Part shown: in pieces, positions 53,946 through 64,000 of the stretch
Numbering within the stretch: position 1 is the stretch's first letter
Layout of the letters: every line of letters begins with the position of its first letter
Assembly: GCA_051530055.1 (NCBI GenBank)
Contig: CM121343.1
Location: 2,108,001-2,172,000, forward strand
DNA: 64,000 bases
From: Neoechinorhynchus agilis
Lineage: Eukaryota; Acanthocephala
Reading direction: 5' to 3'
Translations under genes and position numbers: made by a program
The notes under the pieces: model-generated
What the model saw: only the letters and a program-made list of their open reading frames with translations
What the model was told of the DNA's origin: nothing
Database searches by the model: none

Positions 53946-54925
53946 CCCTCGATTCTGAATTTAAACAATCAAAACTCCCCTGATCGTTTTTTTAGAAGAT
54001 CAGCACTTTCCCAGGTTGCTCTCTCAAACCGAGTGCATTCGATTGACCCAAAGATTGGGTCATCCGGAAGAATCTATTGTTAATCATGCTGACCAAGTCC
54101 ATTGAACATTATTAGTTCATTTTGATTGGAATTTCGAGTATATGAGTTTAGGGTTGTTCTATGTTTCATGAAAGCGCAATAGTTTGATTCTTTTTGTAAT
54201 TTTTTAAATAAATTTAACTGAAAATTTCCAGTTTTAACACGTGACTGCTATAATAGTCAAGAATATAATGCTATTAAAGTTCCCTAGAGTCTTAAAGTCT
54301 CTATTGAACTACACTGCTTTCGGGAAACAAATTTTTAGATATTTCGGCTGTTTTGTGGCGTCATTAATTTCTAATCAATCGAGTCGAATTATCGGTACAA
54401 TGTTTATTTCTTTACTATTGGATAAATCCTTAGATTTATTGCTTTGATCTTAGAGTTCGCTATTTTCAGATAGTTCGCGATTATTGATTGTCAATCAATG
54501 CTTGTGACGAAGTTTGCCAGTCTTTTGTAGGTGATTAATTAGAAAGTATGCTCAATTGACATTTTTGTCTTGGATTATTATCTTCGGAAGGGGTAAAGAT
54601 ACTTTCTTTTTCTTACTTTTGCTACTCTCCCGGATTTAAATTGACTGATTTTTCCTCCCCGATATTTCACTTCTGATAATTCTGACATTTTTTCAAGGTT
54701 GTCGTAGTTATTCGACGTTAAATTTTTAATGGCGATATAAAAAATAAGTTTCGATTGTTTATTGCGTCGTTTTTTAATTTAATTCAAAGTGAAAACTTTG
54801 ATTTTCGATGGAATACAAGAATTATAGGTTTTTAACTTTTTTTTAAAGGAAGGTACTTAAAATTCCCTAATATTCGATTTCATTCCGAATTTCTAAGCCG
54901 GAAAAATACTGGTTTGGGATTTTAC
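53946..54925. other. Gene-free stretch with a dispersed repeat
   Basis: No supported frame. A segment at about 54603-54710 (ACTTTCTTTTT .. CGGATTTAA .. CTGACATTTTTTCAAGG) resembles 63878-63950, suggesting a short dispersed repeat in the same orientation. Confidence 0.4.
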
Positions 54926-55237
54926 CTGCCCCAACACGCTCGCAGCATCCCACTTACGGGATGCCACCTCAAAGGCGGGAGCAGTCGCCAGCTTCAGCGA
55001 GGAAAAGAAGCGGCATAAGTACTCCTCGCTCGATGGGCATCAATATATTTTCATCCCGATTGCGGTGGAAACACTGGGATGTCTCGGAAAAGAAGCCGAT
55101 TATTTCCTCTCCCGACTGAGAAAGATGCCAAAACATGCCACCGGCGATATGCGATCCAGCAGCTTCCTGTTGCAGCGAATCAGCGCGGCAATGCCGCGGC
55201 CATCAAGGAAGCTGCCGAACAAACATAACATTTGAAG
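54926..55237 (+). mobile_element. LINE C-terminal fragment, well preserved (copy 5)
   Basis: GC-richer than its flanks. The plus strand reads CPNTLAASHLRDATSKAG, HKYSSLDGHQYIFIPIAVET, RLRKMPKHATGDMRSSSFLL and QRISAAMP in one open frame. This is the C-terminal part of an RT polyprotein family (WDVTCPDTLA..SHL; VPVAVETLG; TGDPRS.SFL.QRIS). The 5' end starts abruptly at 54926, typical of target-primed truncation. The final ~35 nt recur at 11.46 kb. It lies just beyond the 3' end of the PDZ gene. Confidence 0.8.
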
Positions 55238-55387
55238 ACAACAAATTTAGAAATAAACAACGAGATATTATTTCTATTGGTTTACTAAGAAAAACTTATG
55301 ACAAGTCACGCATTTATCATTTATGCCGAGAGTTAATATGAAATGATTTCTAATATGAAAAGCTAAGCAAATACATCCATATTGGAC

Positions 55388-57170
55388 TTATTGTTTCTCG
55401 GTCGAATCTAAATGTGGACTTGTCGAATCTCTCTTTCTTTGTGTATTGCTACTCTACTAACCTGGCAAGGAAATACGCTGAAGCATACGAAAAGTCTTAG
55501 AAGGAACAGTTGATTTCCATTCTTGATCATTTTTTCTGATTTCTTGCGAATTATTATAGATATTTTTGGCCAAATTACGCTTTGTATCGGGAGGGATGGT
55601 ATATTGTTCCAAAAGTTTGAACGATTTTGATGGAATAGCTGAACTATTGATTCTCTGAGGTTCGTATTTTAGTTGTTCCTTGCTTGCTGGAACTGCAAAA
55701 TAGAATTCTAAAAAAATAGAGATCTAAATCTTCCATACTATTTGCAAGTATTGGATCTTGATCGACTAATTGTTTCTCATAAGACATTTGTAGTTTCGAG
55801 AACGCTTTTGATGGAATACTTTCAAATCTTTCAGTTGGCACTAAAAGTGATAGATTTCGATTTGATTATCAAAATTATTTGATCTTACTTGAGGCTGGTG
55901 CAAAATGTTGTTTAACTGGGATCTGAGCACTATTATCTATCCATCCTTGTAATTTCTGAAATGAGCGTGATTGTGTAACCCTTTTTCGGTCCTTTATTAT
56001 CGTTGCAATGAATCTACTTAACCTACGCTTCCGTATCATAGTAAGAACTCCTCATTGTACTTTTATTTATTTCACATTCCTGATCATATTGTGCCTTTTG
56101 ATCGGTTTCTCCACTTTCTTCGTAAATTCGACGATGAAGTTTCCTATGTTATAATCATTTTGATTTTCATGGACGACGTGATGTACCCACATTCGTGCTC
56201 TTGCCCGCTCCATCACTTCATCAAGATCTATTCCCCTTGGTGTATATGTAAACGGCTTCATTCCTGGTTTTGTCATTGTTGAAAGTAATCGTTCTGGTAT
56301 CCGAGTCCCTTCATTTGTTTCCTATATCTTATAAACATATCAATTTCCATCGGATTTTAAAATACTAACCTCCATTTTCACAACATGCTCTTCCAATGTT
56401 TTCGGTTCCTGCAAAATTTAGAAAAAAAACATATTTAAATAGCATATTCAAACAACAATAATGAAGAAGCAACTACTAATTTATCCATAAACCCAGTAGA
56501 AACACAAACAGTTGAATCTTTTTGTCCCAAAGAAATTTTGAATAGCGACAAATTAATTTTTTTAATGGCTCATTTCTGTAAAAAAAATCAGTTTAACTGA
56601 AATTCAAGTTTAACGACGTACAAGTTCAGTTGCTCGTTTTTCACTTTCATTTCTAATTGAATTTCGTACATATTTTTGTCGCATTTGCAAAGCATTCATT
56701 GGCGGCGGTTTAGGTATAAAGAACGATGGATTGTTCGAATCAACTGGTGGTTCATTTACATCCGTAGTCATCATGATTTCCTCCTGCTTTACTTCATCTA
56801 ACTTTTGAGTTTCGTCGTCACTCGGTGGACTTATATTTTTAATAGGACAAAGTCCTTAGTTCAATGCTTACTTTACAACCGTCAGAAACAATGCATTATT
56901 GCATTTCTTAATTACATCCAACGCTTGATCATGAGTGAGCGTTTCAGTGCCGACTCCTGCGATTTCGGTGATGATGCATCCTGGGTCGAGTTTACCGTAA
57001 GCAGTCGAACTCTCATACACCTATTTTAGAAGAAAGCTCCATAAGGTTTAAACAAATATGATTTGAACCTTATAAACGGTAATGGGACGCCCGACATCTA
57101 TTCCTCCTTGGATACAAAATCCCCAAGGAATGGCTGAAGTAGACTTGGTAATGAAAACCTTTTTAGACAT
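55388..57170 (-). CDS. ALP/Enigma (Zasp)-type PDZ protein without LIM domains
   Basis: Ten exons join with every phase matching, giving about 396 residues: 57069-57170, 56872-57020, 56622-56829, 56370-56408, 56191-56321, 56027-56143, 55889-55980, 55739-55840, 55462-55692, 55388-55407. Introns include several of 40-50 nt. Residues 1-84 are a PDZ domain (IPWGFCIQGGIDVGRPITVY; TETLTHDQALDVIKKC) of the ALP/Enigma/Zasp kind, which binds alpha-actinin at Z-discs and stress fibres. A Zasp-motif-like stretch follows (FTYTPRGIDLDEVMERA). The C-terminal third holds four copies of a motif: QSRSFQKLQ, IPSKAFSKLQ, IPSKSFKLLEQ, VPSKTFRMLQ. It resembles the single QSRSFRILAQ near the end of the PDLIM1/3 internal region. 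No LIM domain is present before the stop (DSTEKQ). Likely a cytoskeletal scaffold. Exon calls are by eye but mutually consistent. Confidence 0.82.
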
Positions 57171-59561
57171 TTGTTTTTAAATGTGCTAAAAAAATTAAAG
57201 CTCTCGTTCCAAGAAGTCGGCCCGAGAAATGCAAATACTTTCCTCCTGTTCTACGTTTGATAAGAGAATCCTCGTATATATTTGGAACAACAACAACAAC
57301 TATGGATTTATCTGGATGATGAAAGTGGTGTTTGATCGTTCTGCGGCTGTAGTGACGCTTGTAATGTCTCTAAGACTGCGGTAATATCTTGCCTATTTTG
57401 CGAGAAAGTCCTCCTTGCACGGTAGCTTCGCACACAATTGAGGATGTTTATCTTCCTCCGAAGGGATACGACAAAAGTGCAAAAACGTGTATCCATCACA
57501 CGTGCTACGAGCTGAGTAGATTATGAGATATTCTATCCGACTCCTGATTAATCATTAACACGTTTCTGCTTCCATAAAGTATACCATTCTATAATCTCAT
57601 GAAAATGGGAAGTCATTTCACACTCAAAATTTAATCATATAAAAAAATACAATTATTTTTTTTAGAATCAAACAATGCGGAACCAACAGAAACATAAAAT
57701 AAGCGCGCGCGTGCGCCTTAAACGCGTTGTGATTGGCTGAAATTCAACCAACATTTTTTTGACATGAATCTTACATTCGCGATTTAATTTTTTTGTGCGT
57801 CATTGTGTTCAAAAAGATGACTTGCAAAGATTATTCTTAGTAAATTACTAAGAAGCAATAAATCCTTTTAAGGCGTATCATCAGAATGGTATTCAGAATA
57901 CGACAAGGTTTCCATTTTTTCCAGCTGTCATTCACAACATGGAAAGAAAAAAATGCGGAAAATGCCTTTTGCAGTTCTTTTTCTGCACAAAGATCAGTTA
58001 ATAGCTGTGGATGCGAAAACGCGTCAATTCCTTGATGCTAAGAATGAAGCTCTTTTCACATGCACGTCTACCTTTTTTTTGTGGTTTTGTACTGCTGAAT
58101 GGGTAAGATAGGAAGCGCAGATTATTTTTAGGAATTGAGGAACACGTTAGAGGAATCGAAAATGGTAGTAGTACACGCGTATTATACGTCTTCTTTCCTT
58201 CTTGTTATAAAAATGGCAATGGTGGCTGTTGCAATATTTGCTTTCGAGAGAAGAAATGAGAAGCTTCTTATGTCTCATATATTTCTCGCTAGAGTTTTCT
58301 TATACTCCGTTCTTGTTCTAAAACACATTGATTTTTCCAAAGTCGGTCTCTCATACAAACCTTCTCGACCTATCACGATTTCGTGTTGCTTAGCAACCAT
58401 ATTCCAATCTTCACTTCCATCGCCTCCTCTCTCTCTCAATTTTTTATAAATAAAAACAAACAAACTAGATAACATTTTTTTAGTTGATACCTTGATAGAC
58501 GGAAAGTATTTTCGCGTCAAATCTATGTAAAGTATGACGAGGAGAAAACAGGCAAATCCATCACGGTTAGTATCGAATTCAAACTTGGTCTTTGAAATTT
58601 TATTGGTTACATTTCCGTGCGCGCTTTAAATTTGATTCGTTCGGTGTTTTATACACAGAGGCAGGGAACAAAATGACTGGCGGTATATAAACTTTAAAGA
58701 TCCGTTCTGAATTTTAAGTCACCTATTAAAGTTTCGTATGAGATTACACCTGAGAATTGCGAGTGTCACAAAAATAGAAGATTTGATCAGAATTAAAAAA
58801 ATTCTTAATAAAATTACCTGAGATATTGTGGCACCGATTCTGCGCTAGAAAGTTGTTACAAAGTGCAATTTTTCTATTATAAATTTAAATATGATTGGCC
58901 GTGTGCATATCCATTCTTTGGTGTTTTTTAATTACTCTTAGAAAAAATTATGAAGAAAAGCACTAACCTTATGTAAGGTCATTAATAATACTTTAATTAC
59001 CTTTCGAGATCAAAGAATATTTCCGTTCTTCCGTTATACTCACAAAATACAGAAAATAGCTGCAATTGAGTTTTTGAGAGATCAGAGTTCTGTGTATTGA
59101 TGCCATTCTGAAAATCCAGGATTAAAATCAAATGAAATCTTATCATGCTTTGTGGCAACGAAGTATTGACTGCAGCAGACAATGAAAAAATCATGGTTGC
59201 AAATTAGGCACCACCACCACCACCACCACCGCATAGGTTGGTATCAAAATCCAAGAGCTGAATTAGTGACTTATATGATTCGGATTAAAAAGCAAAATCC
59301 TCTTTGAGAATGCGTGCGCGCTTTTTCGTTCTACTTTTTTCGCAATCTTTTACTACTTGATATGTTGTAATTTCTGATAGAAAACGTTTTTAAAAAGGTA
59401 TGACCTCAACGTCAAATGATATCTTCTAGGAGAGCTTCTACTCCTATCGAAAAAGCATATCTTTCCTTTTAAAAGTTGTACGGTCTCGCTCTCGGTTAAC
59501 ATAGATCAGCACAAATTTGGATCGATAGTTGACACTAACTACCAGTCCTATCCTTACAGTT
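57171..59561. other. Intergenic region between the PDZ and CNKYFL zinc-finger genes
   Basis: Mostly non-coding. It includes a GCGCGCGTGCGC tract near 57704, a CACCACC run at about 59212-59230 and no tandem array. A minus frame at 57308-57499 is unsupported. One weak protein-like segment at 58135-58449 is listed separately. Confidence 0.4.
58135..58449 (+). CDS. Doubtful ORF with a MAPEG-like membrane segment
   Basis: A 104-codon plus frame after an acceptor-like TTATTTTTAG. It contains SSFLLVIKMAMVAVAIFAFE followed by RRNEKLL, which resembles the first helix of MAPEG enzymes such as prostaglandin E synthase 1 (LLVIKMYVVAI..R.RKK). The family's second conserved block (ER..RAH.N) is not seen, and the rest of the frame is unremarkable. 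It could be one exon of a MAPEG gene, a relic, or chance. Confidence 0.25.
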   Translation: MRNTLEESKMVVVHAYYTSSFLLVIKMAMVAVAIFAFERRNEKLLMSHIFLARVFLYSVLVLKHIDFSKVGLSYKPSRPITISCCLATIFQSSLPSPPLSLNFL

Positions 59562-62323
59562 CAAGAGCGAAGATCACTGGATACGGTCAATTTGATCAAC
59601 ATAAAACGAATTTCAATTACGAGTCGAAACTTCATTCCACAATGCCAATGAGGAGTTCTTCAGTACATTGTTCACCAATGCATGGGCCGGAGGTCTGCAG
59701 ACGTCGTTCCTATTCCGAAGGAGTAAATAGAACGGATGAAGTAAATAGGATTATTTCTCTAAGAAACACATTTCCAAGAAATGAATCAACAAGCAACCCT
59801 AGCACTGATGAGCCAACCGATGGAGGATTTGTACCACTCGTGACCGTGCTCGATTTAACGTTACCCAACGAAAACCACCGAACAAAATTTCCAAATCAAT
59901 CAATCAGCGTAGACGAAGATGAAGAAACGGGCGCTGTAAGCTACGGCAAAACAAAAACAGCAATTGAACATGTTAAGACAAGTCCACCCGGACGGGATGG
60001 ATTCTGCGAAATCTGTAAAAAACACTTCTGCAACAAGTACTACTTAAGGGTTTGTATCATCGTATCTTTCAAAGCCCAGTCTTTTTGTATCCGTTTGCAC
60101 CACTTAAAATCGTTTCTAATTCTCTTCTGAATTTTTTTATGTTTACAAATGTATTCAATCAATCTTCATTTCTCAAAAATTAACACACTCACCACCTCCC
60201 GCCGAATTCCAGCTTTTGTCCTTCCTCGACCGTCGCCATCACGCTGCCAGCGAGATATTTTGTCGAAGGAATAAGCCTGCTCTTGAGTCTCCGGTTGCTT
60301 CTCTCAATTTTTTCGAGAGATCCTTGAGCAGAGAGAGTGCCGAGCTGCCGAGAGCTCCATACGTCTCTACCCCAAAGGGGACAAAATAGTGAGCCCTCGA
60401 TAAGTGAAGATATTTCCGTATTTTCCTCCCATCCGCTGCACTGGCGGCACCACCGGCGATTTCGAGGGAGTAGCGGATGTTGCTGGCTGCGAGGGTATCC
60501 ACACACGTGGCGTCCCAGAGAAGGCATTTGCCCTCCCGCCACGGAAAGACCGAAATTCCATCGGGCCTACGGCCGTTAAAAACTATTTATGTTGTCGCCC
60601 AATCCGAAAGCTGCTTATAATTTGTATACTCGAAGACAAAAGTTTGGTCCAATAACGATATAATTTTTTTTGCTATTTAAAGAGCTGTAGCTATCAATAA
60701 CTTTCATAAGGCACACTTTTAGAAACACAAAGCTGATGTTCATAATCTCTTTACTGATTATGCCAGAGTGAATATTACTAAAGAGTTCTCACCTACTAAT
60801 CATCTAGTCAATGAATCTTCAAGTAAGCCTCTCCCTTTCTACTCACTGATAATTTCCTTTCAGAAGAAGACATTCAAGACGCCAGAATTCAGTTAGCACC
60901 TTCTAAGGTGCAGCAGCAGCAGCAGCATTCGTACTTCGACACTTCCATTCAACATTTACAATCATTGCTTGAAACTCACGTCACACAGAATTTGTACTCC
61001 CATAATTTACTGTTCTCCGGTAACCTTGCCACTGCGATGATAAATGGGGTTGGTTTGACCGATGAAAAGTCTGTTGCTGTATCTGGTAGGAATCAAGAAG
61101 ATATAGTAAATGAAGATAGTACGATGAGTGAACAGCAATCAAAGCTAACGGTTAATCATTTATGTTTTTTCTGTCAACAAACGTTTCCATCGAATGCACA
61201 TCTTGCTTCACACTTGGTCACTACTCATTCGCCCCATTTGCTCCACCAACAACGAGTCCAATCACAACCAATTCCTGCGGCACAATACAGTTCAACGCTC
61301 AATGTAAATGATGATAGAATGGCGCAGTTGGAGATGGTACTAGGAGCAAAGCCATTTGATCATGAAACATGGACTACAGGCAATAGGCGTCCAACGGTCG
61401 GACAAGTGGCATCGAGCAAACTTTCGGAACGGGTCAAATGTGATATTTGTGGAAAGGAAGTGTGCAATAAATATTTCCTTAAAACGCATAAGACCAAAGT
61501 CCATGGTGTAGCCGTCGAAAATTCAAATCAGAAATCAGGTACACAGGACCGAAATAAAAGTCAGGTCACAAGTTGCGGCGGAGTCGTCGATGCGTCGGAT
61601 TTGCCATGCCTGAATGAAGCAGAACGCAAATCTTTAAAAGAAAGTGGAGTCGATCCGGACTCGTATTGTGTTCTGTGTATGAAATCATTTTGTTCAAAGT
61701 ATTTTTTAAGAACTCACCAACAAAATATGCACAATGTGAGACAAATGTCTTCATCAACAACGATAGCCACAAAGCGCTGGAAACTTGATTCTGCAACGAT
61801 TGCAAACGATTGTGCTAATTCGAGTGGAAGTAATGCACCGCCCAAACCAAAAAATCATTCACCGGCACAATCTCGGGTTCGTTGTTCTGTTTGTAATAAA
61901 GACCTATGCAACAAATACTTTTTGAAGTCTCATCTGCAAAACGTACACAAGATTGAAGTTAAATCTTCTGGATACATTTCAAACAATAATTCTAATAATA
62001 CCAATAACTCGGAGGTTGTTACGCAACCAGTGAATCTTACCAGTGAAACGAAACAACCAGAATCTATAACGATTCCTCAAAAGCGACACAATGACGAAGA
62101 CAAACAAGAATTTCAACCTAAGGCAATAAAAAGAGAGTGTTGTGAATTCAGCAAGATGCAACCTTTTATAATTGAAAGTGACGATCCACTTTTTAGAGAG
62201 AAAGTCCAACGATCAATCATTTACCTACCTATGAAGTCAAGACTGCATTCTCCGGTGCATTTTAATGTTAAATTAAAACCGGTTGAGGATGATGCGACTT
62301 TTCAATCTCATAATTGCTGTTGA
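59562..62323 (+). CDS. C2H2 zinc-finger protein with repeated CNKYFL-type fingers
   Basis: Exons 59562-60047, 60723-60822 and 60864-62323 join in phase; an ATG at 59642 opens the first, but the frame extends to an acceptor at 59561, so an earlier exon may exist. Four fingers share one unusual pattern: CEICKKHFCNKYYLRKHKAD (split by intron 1), CDICGKEVCNKYFLKTHKTK, CVLCMKSFCSKYFLRTHQQN, CSVCNKDLCNKYFLKSHLQN. A fifth, ordinary one is CFFCQQTFPSNAHLASHLVT. The [NS]KY[FY]L[KR]-x-H core with a cysteine just before it is conserved in all four, so they likely arose by duplication and may bind protein rather than DNA. A Q-run and serine/asparagine-rich linkers lie between. Likely nuclear. I do not recognise an orthologue. 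Intron 1 contains a LINE fragment. Confidence 0.82.
60155..60600 (-). mobile_element. LINE C-terminal fragment in intron 1 of the zinc-finger gene (copy 6)
   Basis: The minus strand reads PWREGKCLLWDATCVDTLAA, then AHYFVPFGVETYGALGSSAL, LKDLSKKLREATGDSR and FLRQNISLA, and ends in the same 3' sequence as the copy at 4.1 kb. About 110 codons of the RT polyprotein C terminus remain, 5'-truncated. Its orientation is opposite to the host gene. Confidence 0.8.
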
Positions 62324-62594
62324 AACCACGGTGTTTTTGTTGAGTGCTGTAAACCCAACGGTATGTAAAAATTCAAGAAAAAATAAATTCGTCTAAAAGT
62401 TTTTTGCGATTCGCTGTACACCGTGCAGGATTTGAGATTTATTTAATTCCATAAGGGCGTTATATAAACTGATCATCAGTTTCGAAACACGAATTATTAG
62501 CATTCCTGTAAAAATTAAAATGAATAGACTTAGTAATTCCTACGTAAATAATTTTTTCATTGTTTAATAACCTTATTGGGCAAAAAATATTTAC
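62324..62594. other. Zinc-finger gene 3' flank
   Basis: AT-rich 3' UTR and spacer; AATAAA occurs about 60 bp after the stop (near 62381). Nothing else seen. Confidence 0.4.
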
Positions 62595-63840
62595 AAACAT
62601 TTACACTACCGTGCTGGATCACTCAGCTGCCGTCTTGGTGTAATGGTTGAAAGGGCGGATGCAGCGTTCCTTCGCCGGTCACAGGGGCAGACTAATGTTT
62701 TGTAGGAGGAATGCTCATGTTCTCAGATCGTCAGTGATTCGTCTCAATCTCTTAGACAATTGCTTGATTAGGTCCTGTGCCGTGGTACCAAATGGCACGA
62801 GCGTCTCGACGCCAAAGGGACAAAATAATGATTTCGACTCAAGTCGCCGTATTTAATATTTTTGCGGTCGTCAACGGCGTTTGTTGCGCCCCCTGGTTTA
62901 ATGTTGGCGAATTTTATGTTGCTGGCTGCGAGCGTGTCCGCGAACGTGGCGTCCTAGAGATGGCATTTTCCTTCTCGCCACGGGAATACTGTGACACCGT
63001 CCGGTCTACGGCGGCCACCGAGCCGTCAAAGATTACTCGGCTCTAGGATGTTGGACGCATTCACAGTATTCAGTGCATCTTCCGCAACGGCAGCGATTGG
63101 ATGTGCACATCGGTACCCAAGTCTCAGGGACACTGCAATCCTTACTGTCTATTCGGAGAAAATGGAACCCACAGAAGCGATTTGGACAGCGTTGAGCCAA
63201 GTACCCGATTCTCTTGTAGAAACTGCAGCCAATCGAGTTCGGTTCATCAGGTCACGATAATCTGAAATTAAAGAGTTACGAATTCTCGCTACCAGAGGTG
63301 AATCCCAAACTGATTGTTTGCAACCATTAACGGGTACTTGCTCGCTGCCTGCATCTCCACACGAAAGATTAATTGCCGCCACGAAATCGTCATCCAAAGT
63401 GTAATTCTCGCCAAAAAAAGGTTGAACTATTTTCCGGCTTGCTTCATACAATCCCCAATAAGCTGGCAGAGAAATATCGACTGCTTTTCGGATACCCAAA
63501 CCGCCGGAGGCTTCATCACATCCGAGCGTGGCATTATTCAGGTACCGGTTGTTAAAGTTCGACTGGAGAGAATGCGCGACGGGATTGACTGCGAATGAGA
63601 AGGCTATTGGGCTCAAAGGATCCCTTGTTGAACTCCTCTTTCTGACCACAAAGCGTGGTTATTGAACAACAAGGGAGTTGAAATCCCATAGGCATTAACG
63701 AAATAGCGAAATGCTTCTGGGGCGGGTTCTCCAACTACTTAAAGCAAATTTGCTCGGTAAACTGTGTTGAATGCATTCTTGAAATCACATTTCAAGATCA
63801 CGCACGGCATTTGCGAATCAATGTTTTGAATGTAATTTAT
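62595..63840 (-). mobile_element. Longest LINE copy, with degraded reverse transcriptase (copy 7)
   Basis: Read on the minus strand from about 63840. CDFKNAFNT is the RT motif A region. DPLSPIAFSFAVNPVAHS resembles motif B. YLNNATLG stands where active copies of this family have YLDD, so the catalytic aspartates are lost. GGLGIRKAVDISLPAYWGLY and GTWLNAVQIASVGSI follow, then a WDAT-FADTLAASNI-like stretch, HYFVP, and LIKQLSKRLRRIT near the end. A large part of the RT between YLNN and the GGLG block is missing, and the frame is broken in several places. The upstream part, including any endonuclease, was not found; the copy is 5'-truncated or continues in unrecognised form past 63.85 kb. It is the best guide to the identity of the six shorter copies. 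Confidence 0.8.
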
Positions 63841-64000
63841 TCGAGAACTACCTAATCTTTAATTATAATCCGTACTTTCTTTTTGTGGTTTTGTTACCGC
63901 GGATTTAATTCACCGGATAATTCCGACATTTTCCCAAGGTTTGTCATCGTTTAGGTGTCTTATTTGCACACATCGATGATGTGGAAATTATGAAATATCG

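Noticed and set aside
57308-57499. 63-codon minus frame upstream of the PDZ gene
   Set aside because: No similarity, and the PDZ gene already has a good ATG at 57170.

Overview
The window is animal (metazoan) nuclear DNA. It is AT-rich, its genes are split by very short introns (about 40-56 nt with GT..AG ends), and it encodes animal developmental and chromatin regulators: Hmx homeodomain, FoxQ2-like forkhead, a KMT2C/D-type PHD/SET protein, geminin, and an ALP/Enigma-type PDZ protein. It also has housekeeping membrane genes (PGAP3, SMIM12). The tiny introns, and a possible trans-splice-type acceptor sitting next to an ATG, fit a compact-intron invertebrate such as a nematode. I cannot name the species.

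Layout. 0-7.5 kb: a Hmx homeobox exon (minus), one copy of an inverted repeat element whose partner lies near 33 kb, a LINE tail and two hairpin MITE-like elements. 9.8-12.6 kb: a five-exon single-pass membrane protein with SUEL-lectin-like and CUB domains (plus). 14.1-21.4 kb: three large minus-strand coding blocks that together look like one KMT2C/D (set-16/trr) gene: PHD cluster with HMG-like segment, glutamine-rich middle, then ePHD plus SET. 21.7-22.4 kb: a GC-rich 39-bp minisatellite; SMIM12 (minus) follows. 22.8-27.3 kb: a 185-bp satellite. 29.9-30.75 kb: a FoxQ2-like gene (minus). 33.8-38.5 kb: a 195-bp satellite. 38.9-41.0 kb: a low-complexity ORF and a six-finger C2H2 protein (plus). 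41.5-43.5 kb: PGAP3 (plus) and geminin (minus), tail to tail 13 bp apart. 43.9-48.2 kb: a 159-bp satellite. 48.4-49.5 kb: an unrecognised protein (minus). 49.9-53.9 kb: a trimeric 251-bp higher-order satellite, then a 114-bp satellite. 55.4-57.2 kb: a complete ten-exon PDZ gene (minus). 59.6-62.3 kb: a C2H2 gene with a repeated CNKYFL-type finger (plus). 62.6-64 kb: the largest copy of a LINE whose 3' ends recur at seven places.

Roughly 28% of the window is tandem satellite in six unrelated or distantly related blocks. The 185-bp and 159-bp satellites are homologous but lie in opposite orientation, and a stray monomer lies at 16.15-16.26 kb. The genes do not form an obvious pathway. Several are regulators of transcription or the cell cycle. 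The repeats sit between genes or inside introns and leave the reading frames I could splice intact.

All exon joins were made by eye from splice motifs and matching phases; none is backed by transcript data.
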